From contig NZ_JACJPX010000028.1 of the NCBI RefSeq assembly GCF_014696315.1, positions 38,729-102,728 on the forward strand: a DNA stretch of 64,000 nucleotides. Direction: 5' to 3'. A program made the position numbers and the translations under genes. This DNA is from Calothrix membranacea FACHB-236 (GTDB lineage Bacteria > Cyanobacteriota > Cyanobacteriia > Cyanobacteriales > Nostocaceae). This document shows, one piece after another, positions 11,201 through 18,500 of this stretch. Every line of letters begins with the position of its first letter. Within the stretch, counting starts at the first letter, position 1. Under the pieces are notes generated by a model. That model worked only from the letters and a program-made list of their open reading frames with translations, made no database searches and was not told where the DNA came from.

Positions 11201-11613
11201 CGTTGTTGCAGTTGATGCACAGACAAATCTGCTTCAGCCGCAATCACAACAGCGACATTTGCCCCTTCTTGAATCCCTGCATCCTTTAACGCCCCATCTG
11301 CCACTGTTAACAATAACAGTTGTTGGGGATTGAGTTGTTCTACTTCATTGGGAGGGATTTTGTAAGTTAAAGTATCGATGGCAAAATCTTGAATGTACCC
11401 GCCTACTGGTGCTTTACCATCGGGTAATCCGTATTCTTTGAGTAAATCTGCTTTCTCGTCGATGCCATACCATCTTTGAGAAGGTAGGGGAATAAAATGC
11501 TGTTTGCCGTCATAAATACTACGTTCAAAAGCATCTAAATCTTGACATTCACCAAAAAAGGCATCCATGCCCACAATGGCAATTTTGCCTGATTGTATTT
11601 CGTGTTCAAACAT
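8242..11613 (-). CDS. PKS chain-length-factor-like KS fused to acyltransferase (HglC-like)
   Basis: An 1123-residue PKS subunit. Residues about 10-460 are a ketosynthase fold, but the nucleophile Cys is replaced: the active-site stretch reads TAVETSAF with Glu210 where Cys is expected. The first catalytic His region is degenerate (VEVVASGFPEEDE), and only the second His remains (KANIGHTYVASG, His380). This is the pattern of a chain-length factor or decarboxylating partner of the separate KS encoded just upstream. Residues about 575-930 are an acyltransferase domain with a GYSLGE nucleophile elbow (Ser680). The last 200 residues are low-complexity and end in a helical tail. The layout matches HglC-type proteins of heterocyst glycolipid clusters and PfaB/PfaC parts of PUFA synthases. 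Confidence 0.88.
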   Translation of the reverse strand: MFEHEIQSGKIAIVGMDAFFGECQDLDAFERSIYDGKQHFIPLPSQRWYGIDEKADLLKEYGLPDGKAPVGGYIQDFAIDTLTYKIPPNEVEQLNPQQLLLLTVADGALKDAGIQEGANVAVVIAAEADLSVHQLQQRWNLSWQIKDGLNAAEIALPPDKIAQLETIVKDSVHHQVEIGEYLSYIANIMASRISALWNFTGPSFTMTAVETSAFKALEVAQMLLLNEEVDAVVVGAVDLAGGIENVLLRSQWGTVNTGANTLSYDQNANGWTVGEGAGAVVLKRYDTAKQNGDRIYAVIDAVSIGQAASTAVDGETINQVCQSAFQMAGIQPSEVNYVEVVASGFPEEDEAEIAGMLQAYPSVGDGLHCAIGSVKANIGHTYVASGIASLIKTALCLYHNYIPATPNWSGVKTPQVWQGSPFFVATESRPWFLHKDSTHRIAAINGIGCDGTCAHVILSDEPDQVNHSSRYLQQRPFYLFPIAADDRSALFNLLDNLQQEIEKSDSLSHTASQNFVKFQQHTAAKYTLAITGRNKKELLKEIASAHKGINTAFDKGSDWQTPIGSYFTSQPLGKEAEVAYVYPAAVNSYVGIGRTLFRLFPDLQAEPFVKSLYKRVSDVEKLVFPRSLHKLSTRELETLEKKLLDDSLAMFEAEMFFTRLITTVIRDRFQVKPKYVFGYSLGETSMMVSQGVWSDFFAGSNSFNSSALFGDRLSGPKNAVREYWGLPPASDASDNNFWANYVLMTTPEKVRECLKNESRVYLTQINTPEEVLIAGEPAACQRVIKALGCNAFPAPFDHVIHCEAMRSEYAELVKLNTLPTQDIPGITFYSAAGYKPISLNSEVVAHSIATGLSQQLDFPRLVNRVYADGVKIFVEAGAGGVCSRWVSKILEGKEHITVSLNRRGMDDHTTIVKALAKLLSHQVELDISSLYDLTQENGKKNKLTQRNITLGGKSITATILSEENRQIFQNLTSKTPTNTAPVDYQRVNPVFNSLNTPVVIATNNQPVDDIFLPTNQPAEIAEKNIMEHGLVSTEELQSFEITTTLQKPTQPSFTPSNITRKPGQTIRMLDLNKTQYQKLNANNANLTKSHTAFLKSRQDFSQQMSEIIQLQLACAQNLLKEES

Positions 11614-11950
11614 TGTTTATTTACAAAGGATGAAGTATGAATGATGTTCGCGAAGCGTCTCCGAAGGAGAAGGATGAAGTATGTTAAAAAGATTTTTTTT
11701 TCATTTGCCGCAATTAGAGAGGACTTATGCAAAATCTCTCTATAGCCCTCTTCCCTTTGTGTTCTTCGTGCCTACCCTGCGGGAACGGCTTCGCCGAACG
11801 TGGTTAGTTTTCTACTAATTCATAACGAACCGCGTTCGCGAAGCGTCTCGCAGAGAAGACGCGAAGTGCGCTAAGAAAAGAAAGATAGATAGAAGAAAAT
11901 TTAGACTCTTACATCGGCGTTTATCCGCGTTTATCTGCGGTTAAATCTTC
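11614..11950. other. 337-bp gap with palindromic repeats
   Basis: Non-coding. It carries small palindromic modules common in Nostocales (TTCGCGAAGCGTCTCCGAAG at about 11648, GGAACGGCTTCGCCGAACG at about 11780, GTTCGCGAAGCGTCTCG at about 11833). No promoter can be named with confidence. Confidence 0.6.
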
Positions 11951-13312
11951 TTACACTTCATCCTGCTTTTCCAAAATCAAATGTGAATTGGTTCCGCCAA
12001 AACCAAAAGCACTTAAAGCCGCACGTTTCACAGACGAATTATTAGGCCATTTCGTCGCCGTTCTCACAATATTGTTGCTAGAAATAGCACTATTTTCCGT
12101 CCCAATTGGTTCGCTGACATTAATCGTGGCAGGAATTACACCCGCATTCATGCTATAAATAGTTTTTGCCAAGCCAACCATACCAGCGGCTACTAATAAG
12201 TGACCGACATTAGCTTTAGTAGAACCTACTAAAGGCGATGCTTGATGTTCACCAAAGAAAGTCTCTACAGAGTTAAATTCTGTGGTATCTCCTAATAATG
12301 TGCCTGTCGCATGACATTCCATGTAATCAATGTCTTTCGGGCTAAGTTGTGCTTCGTTATATGCACGTTCAAAAGCGAGAATTTGTCCTCTGGAATTGGG
12401 GCTTAATAAATGCTTACCTTTGCCATCATTAGAAAGTCCATTACCAGCAATAGTGGCGAGAATTTTATCACCATCTCTCACAGCATCACTGTAGCGTTTC
12501 AGCATTACCATCCCAATCCCATCGGATGTAATTAAGCCGCGAGAAGACTTATCTAGAGGACGGCTGATACCATTTTCGGGATAACCTTGAATACCCGAAA
12601 ATAGCATTCGCAAAAATAGCGGATCGACACAACTCATCGCCCCTGCTAACATGACATCAGCTTTGCGCGATCGCAAATAGTAAGAGGCTAGCTTAATGGC
12701 ATAAAATGAGGACGAGCAAGCCGCGTCTATACAAAAGTGATTACCGGATAAAGCAAATGCTTGGGAGACAAGGGCGGCGGGAAAGCCGGTTATCATCGCA
12801 TTATATGGGGAAGCCTTCGTCTTTGTTGGTAACGCAGCCAACCGGAAATTTTCATCTTGTACAAGTTCTGCGATCGCAGGGGTAATTGTTTGCTGGTAAA
12901 TTGGTGCAAACAATTGATTAGACATCTTCGTGGGTAAGGATAAAGTCCCTAGAATTACCCCACATTTAGAGAGAACTTGGCGATTTCCCCAATAGCCACT
13001 CTGCTGAATCGCTTGTTTTGCTGCATACAGCGACCATTTCATGGAATCATCCAAACTTTCTACCAACTCCGCAGGTAAATTGTATTCGCTTGGATCAAAT
13101 TGAAAATTACGAATAAATCCACCTTGAAGAAAATAAATTTTTTCCGGTTTTCCCTTAATTGGATCGTAAAATATTGTGGGATCTACACCCAAATCTGCAA
13201 CAGTAGTAGCTGAAGTTGCATCTTTCTCATTTGTCAGGTTTTGCCAAAACTGCTCAGGATTATTGGCATCAGGAAAGAGGCAAGATAACCCGATAATCGC
13301 TATTTTCTCCAC
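11951..13312 (-). CDS. stand-alone ketosynthase with intact catalytic triad
   Basis: A 453-residue beta-ketoacyl synthase with all three catalytic residues: Cys199 in CIDAACSSSFY, His334 in ECHATGTLLGD and His371 in TKANVGHLLVAAG. It ends in the usual KS block AFGFGGTNSHLILE. It most likely pairs with the Cys-less KS-like domain of the next gene to form a KS-CLF heterodimer, as in PUFA synthases. The start is a GTG at 13312: an in-frame TGA lies two codons upstream, and a GAGGA sequence about 9 nt upstream can serve as Shine-Dalgarno. An out-of-frame ATG just upstream is not usable. It lies in the middle of the - strand cluster. Confidence 0.9.
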   Translation of the reverse strand: MEKIAIIGLSCLFPDANNPEQFWQNLTNEKDATSATTVADLGVDPTIFYDPIKGKPEKIYFLQGGFIRNFQFDPSEYNLPAELVESLDDSMKWSLYAAKQAIQQSGYWGNRQVLSKCGVILGTLSLPTKMSNQLFAPIYQQTITPAIAELVQDENFRLAALPTKTKASPYNAMITGFPAALVSQAFALSGNHFCIDAACSSSFYAIKLASYYLRSRKADVMLAGAMSCVDPLFLRMLFSGIQGYPENGISRPLDKSSRGLITSDGIGMVMLKRYSDAVRDGDKILATIAGNGLSNDGKGKHLLSPNSRGQILAFERAYNEAQLSPKDIDYMECHATGTLLGDTTEFNSVETFFGEHQASPLVGSTKANVGHLLVAAGMVGLAKTIYSMNAGVIPATINVSEPIGTENSAISSNNIVRTATKWPNNSSVKRAALSAFGFGGTNSHLILEKQDEV

Positions 13313-13592
13313 TGCTCATGTCCTCATTGGGATATTAAACAAAAGGGGGATATGCTCGCTATGCTTCAATATTCTCCCCTTGACTTGATGGGCGGTTTGT
13401 TAAAAAAATAACTTTCACAAATCAAATAGGAAAGCTAGATAACAACCGCATAAATTGGATTCCCCGAGATGGCAAGATTTACGCCGTTAAACAAGCTAAA
13501 TCAAATGGCAGTTATAGCATTTCAGAATTGATTATAATACATCTAAATTTGTATTTCATCAATAAAGAAATGCTATAAATATCACGAATTCA

Positions 13593-15326
13593 TTACTTAG
13601 CTTGCAGTAAACTCATCGGCGCAACCACAGCCTTTGCTCCCAGGATGCGTGAGTATAATTTACCTGCGCGATCGTGCAAAATAAAATCGGCAGTTAAACC
13701 AGTAGCTTTTTTCTCCTTAATATCACAAGAAACATAAAATATTTCATCAACTGGTATTGCTCTATACTGTTCAGAAGTTGTTAACTGTCCAGGTAAGCAA
13801 ACTTCATTATGATAATGACTTAACCACACCCATAAAGGTTGGGTACTCAAGTCAGTTGCATAAGGATTGTGCCAGTGAATTGGAAATTGTCCTTGTTGTT
13901 GGAGAGTGATTTGTGCCCAATAGCATTCTGTAGTAATTTTTTCTGGGCTAATATTTAAAACTCTTTGAATTTGTTGAAAACATGGCCCATGAAATAGTGT
14001 TGATGGGCCATTTTGATATAAATCTTTACCCCTAGCGGTAATAATGCCATCTTCTGTCAAATTCACTGCATCATATATAGGTGAATCAGGTAATTCTCGC
14101 ACCAGTTTAATAGTAGAAGTGAAATGATAGTGAGTTTTACCAGCGGGAGTTTTGCTGAAGATAGTCGTTTGAAATTCGATAAACTCGCCGTCAGATTTGG
14201 CAATTTCTTTGAGTTGCAAAATATGTTCGCTGGCTACCGATTCATTAAAGGTAATTCCCTTAAGAACTTTAAAATCTTTGCAGCTGAAATATCGATAACC
14301 TGGGTAAGCTTCTTCGCAACCATTAATCATCCAGGACATTGCACAGGTAGCGGGAACTACTGGATAACCAGCAATCACATGATCCATTAAAAATGGATTA
14401 GCTTCAACTGTGATGCGGCGACGAATAAAATGAGTTTTCAGTTCAGAATCTAAAGGTGCAGGTGGTGGAACCAGGGGACTACCAATCACGAGTTGAGTAG
14501 TATCGTGATGCTTGGGGTTGAGTTCTTTAACTAACATTTTGGTTCCCACTTCCACAGGGATAATATCAATTCCCCGTTCTGCAAAGGCTTTTTTGAGTTC
14601 TGGGGTAACCATTCCGCTATCCCAACCGCCCCAGTTAATCGCCACGACGTGACAGTTGGGGTAGTACTGCTTCATTAAGTGGGCGGATTTGTTGAGAATT
14701 TCATTGGCGATCGCGTAATCAGATTGACCGATATTGCCGTAAAATCCAGTGACGGAGGAGAACAACACTAAATGCTGGAGTTGTTCGGCGCTAACGCAGT
14801 CTAACAGGTTTTCTAATCCTTGAACTTTGGCGGTGTAAACCTTTTCAAAATCCTGTTCGGTTTTCTTTTCAATTAATTTATCAGCTAAATTTCCTGCACC
14901 ATGTATGATGCCGGTAATGGGCCCCATGCGGTTAACTACAGCCGCCAAGTTTGCTTTTAACCCTTGGGTATCTGTGACATCAACGCTTAAATATTCAGCG
15001 GTTGCGCCTGTTTGTTGAATAGCAGCGAGGGTTTTTTTAATTTCGCGGCTGGAGTGAATTTTGTTATAGATTTTTTGTACACTCATGGGTGTGGGCTTCT
15101 CACCTTGAGCGAGAAGATTTTCCATGATGCGTTTTTTTAATGCGGGTTCTTCAAAGCAATTTTGGGCGTATTCTGGTTCTGTTTCTAATAGTTCGGAACG
15201 TCCCAGGAGGATGAATTTACAAGGTTGTTTTTTGGCGAGTTCAATGGTGCATTCGGCAGTGATACCTTTAGCGCCGCCGCTAACTAGAAAAACTGATGAG
15301 GGACGAATAGGTGTTTGTGTTGTCAT
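13593..15326 (-). CDS. ketoreductase-dehydratase protein (KR-DH)
   Basis: A 577-residue protein. The N-terminal half is the catalytic half of a PKS ketoreductase: Rossmann motif VSGGAKGITAE (residues 15-25), catalytic Ser/Tyr in FSSVTGFYGNIGQSDYAIAN (Ser190-191, Tyr204). The C-terminal half (about 300-577) is a hot-dog-fold dehydratase with the active-site motif DHVIAGYPVVP (His316). The structural subdomain that normally precedes a modular KR is missing here; a matching segment forms the C-terminus of the upstream PKS, so the KR appears to be divided between two polypeptides. The ATG start is clear. Together with the PfaD-like protein it completes the reductive cycle. Confidence 0.88.
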   Translation of the reverse strand: MTTQTPIRPSSVFLVSGGAKGITAECTIELAKKQPCKFILLGRSELLETEPEYAQNCFEEPALKKRIMENLLAQGEKPTPMSVQKIYNKIHSSREIKKTLAAIQQTGATAEYLSVDVTDTQGLKANLAAVVNRMGPITGIIHGAGNLADKLIEKKTEQDFEKVYTAKVQGLENLLDCVSAEQLQHLVLFSSVTGFYGNIGQSDYAIANEILNKSAHLMKQYYPNCHVVAINWGGWDSGMVTPELKKAFAERGIDIIPVEVGTKMLVKELNPKHHDTTQLVIGSPLVPPPAPLDSELKTHFIRRRITVEANPFLMDHVIAGYPVVPATCAMSWMINGCEEAYPGYRYFSCKDFKVLKGITFNESVASEHILQLKEIAKSDGEFIEFQTTIFSKTPAGKTHYHFTSTIKLVRELPDSPIYDAVNLTEDGIITARGKDLYQNGPSTLFHGPCFQQIQRVLNISPEKITTECYWAQITLQQQGQFPIHWHNPYATDLSTQPLWVWLSHYHNEVCLPGQLTTSEQYRAIPVDEIFYVSCDIKEKKATGLTADFILHDRAGKLYSRILGAKAVVAPMSLLQAK

Positions 15327-15531
15327 ATTTCAATTTGGAATTTTTTAACCGCCGATAAACGCTGATAATTACTGATAGTTTTTGCTCTTGTTTTCTCTTC
15401 TCTGCGCCTCTGCGCCTCTGCGTGAGAAAAAAGATTTTTAAACGAACCACGAAGGCGCGAAGAACACAAAGGAAGAAAAGTTTTAGAGAAAGGGAGATGA
15501 GGTGAAATTATTCCTGATCTCCCTGATTTGT
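15327..15531. other. 205-bp spacer between the two KR-bearing genes
   Basis: Non-coding, with the common cyanobacterial repeat-like text CTGCGCCTCTGCGCCTCTGC and CGAACCACGAAGGCGCGAAG. There is no frame that would join the PKS C-terminus to the KR-DH protein. Confidence 0.6.
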
Positions 15532-18500
15532 TTACTTATCAGATGAAGTAATTAGGGTAACTCTTCCCTGAGCGCCATAGCCAACTTCACTGAGATAAAG
15601 GTTAGAGTCGTGTAATTCAGCAATGATGTGTTGCGCTGATTGTTGAGCATCGAGAGTGGGACTAATATCAACTGCTCTGGTGTAAACTTTGGGCCATTCC
15701 CATCTCATTGTTTTGGTTAAACCAGCTAAACCGGCTCCGATGACTCCAAAGTTGGTGTTATGCTCAAACCCGAAGGCTCCATCTAAACGAGCTACTGTGA
15801 TAAAACAACTGCGTCCGTAACGTGCGGCTTCATTGAGGGATTTTTTCAGGTGTTTCGCCATGAAGAAGACGTGTTTGACGATCGCCTTTTCTTGTTCAAT
15901 GTAAGGAAGTGTCTTTGTGTGACTGACTTGGAAGACTGGGTGAATATGGATGAAGGCCCCAATGCTGCCGATGTTACTTGTAATAGCAGATAATTTATCT
16001 TGCAGTAGTTGTTCGCTTAAATCTACTAGGGTGATGCGGGTAACGCCTGGGGGTAAGAGTGCTTGTTGGGGAATTACCGCTTGGGGGAAGCTGAGAACTA
16101 CAACTTTCCAGCCTTTATCTACTAAGGATTGCACTACCACCGAGGTGGTGAGGGAACCATCATCGGTAACTAAGGCGATGTGTCCCTCTGGTAAGTTGAA
16201 GTCTAAGTAGTCGGGTTGGGGGAGGTATTTGAGTTTGATGGGTAGACGTTGAACGTTATGCTCTACATCTATTATCGGCTCGTTGTCAAACTCAAACTCA
16301 TGCTTTTTTTTTTCACCTCCAGCCAGCTTCTGGAGATAATCAACTATTTGACCGATGGTGCGGAGGTCGCCGAGTTCTTCAATATTTGGTTTGGGTAGGT
16401 CGGGGTACATTTCTTGCATCGCACCCAGGATTTCTACTCGTTTAATCGAGTCGATACCTAAGTCGGCTTCCATGTCCATTTCCAGTTCCAGCATCTCTAC
16501 TGGGTAACCAGTTTTTTCACTGGTAATGTTGAGTAGGGTTTGACCGATGTCTGCGTAGTCAGCGCTGGTTGTGGTTTCAGTTGTGGTTTCTACTTCAGGG
16601 GCGAAGGAGACTACTTCGCTGAGGGGAACTACGGGTTCAGGTGCAGCTACTACTGCAACTGGGGCGACTGGCTCAGGTGCAGTTACTACGGTTGCAACTG
16701 GGGCGACTACTGGGGGAATCTCTGCAACTTCTGGTACGGGAGCAGCTACGGCTACGTTACCTGAGGCGTGGTTTTGCAGATATTCTACAACTTGGCCAAT
16801 GGTGCGTTTTTCCGCTAATTCTTCCAAGTTGGGCTTGGGTAGGTCGGGGTATAATTCTTGCAATCCACCTAAGATTTCTACCCGTTTGATGGAGTCAATA
16901 CCTAAGTCTGCCTCCATATCCATGTCCATCTCTAACATTTCGATGGGGTAACCTGTCTTTTCACTGGTGATGCTTAACAGGTTAGTACCCAGTTGAGATA
17001 AATCGATGGTGCTGGATGCAGGTGCAGGTGCTGCTACAGGTGCGGGTTCGGGAATGAAAGTAACTGTTTCTGCTACAGGTGCAGGAATCTCAACTACAGG
17101 CTGAGGAGGAATTTCCACAACTGGAGGCGCAGGAATTTCTGCTACAGGCTCAGGCTGAGGTTCAAGAATTTTGGGAGCGGAGCCATTTTTGGCTACAGGC
17201 TCGACTTTTGGCTCAACTACAGGCGCAGTCAGAGTTTCAACAATTTTGGCGGTGGGTGGAACGGGTGCTTCGGTAACAGCTTCGCTAACGAAGGGTAATG
17301 TTACCTGGGGTAAGGTGATTTCTTCACCAGCAACGAGGTGAGAATACTCTTGCTGAATTAGTTGGAAAAAGTTTTTGGTATATGCGATTTGCTCTTGGAG
17401 ATATTGCTCATGGATGCGTAGAGTTTCACCTTGTTGGGAATGAAACTGCATCATGCTACGCTCTAAGCTTTCCATGACAACTTGCTTGAGCTTGGCGGTT
17501 TCCCCAGAAGTTTTAGCTTCCGCGAGTAAAGCGTTTTGTTGTTGCATCAGTTGGAAAAATGTTTTGGCATATTCCATCTGATGATTGAGATATTGTTCGT
17601 GAACTTGTAAATTTTCGCTTTGATTGTTCTGAAATTGAGCCAGGAGATATTCTAAACTTTCTAGAACTCTTTGATAATTTACAGGTTTTTCAGGTGTTTG
17701 CATCTTTGATTCCTGGGCTGGAGTTTGTAAAAGGGTCGCAGGATTCATTTGAGGCTTGGGTTGTGGAGCATAAGCAACGCCGTTCATGACTGGGGTAGGG
17801 GCAGTTTTCTTATGTCCGTTAGTTTGAATGGGTGTGGGACTTACAGGTTCTATGTTCACAGGTGCAGGTGCAGGTGCAGAGATTGCGGGGGTAATGGTAA
17901 CTTCAGATGCAGGTGCAGATACTGCGGGGGTAATGGTAACTTCAGATGCAGGTTTAGATACTGCAGGGGTAACAGTAACTTCAGATGCAGGTGCAGCTAG
18001 CTTAACTTTATGTCCGTTTTGCAAAGCTTGCGGGAAGGCATTTTTGGTTTTTTCCGACACAAAATTAATGCCGTTTAACTTCACCGTTAACGCTTTTTTC
18101 TTCTCGTTTTCGGGTACTGGTAAGGCGGGTGCTAGTTGATAAGGATCGAGATTTTGCAAATTCATCCCCACTACACGCATCTGGACAGCAGCTTCGCGCA
18201 AAGAGCGATCGCTATTCTTTTGGGTGCTGGGGTTTAAGGAAATGGTCAGGTGTGGGCGATCGCCTAAAATATCTTTGACTAAGTTGCTGAGTATTCTGCG
18301 GGGGCCAAATTCTACAAAGCAGTAACCACCAGCAGCGTAGATATTCTCAATCTCTTGCTTAAATAGCACCGAGTTGGAGAGATGGCTTTCCAGAACTTTT
18401 TGAATTGCAGGTGCTTCTTGGGGATACTTTTGCCCAGAGACATTGCTGAAAACTGGGATTTGGGGAATTTGGAACTTGACAGACTTAGTTGCGATCGCAA

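Noticed and set aside
16540..18139. Several + strand frames opposite the Pro/Ala-rich linker of the PKS
   Set aside because: Antisense shadows of a low-complexity coding region (Gly/Ala/Cys-rich, no plausible proteins).
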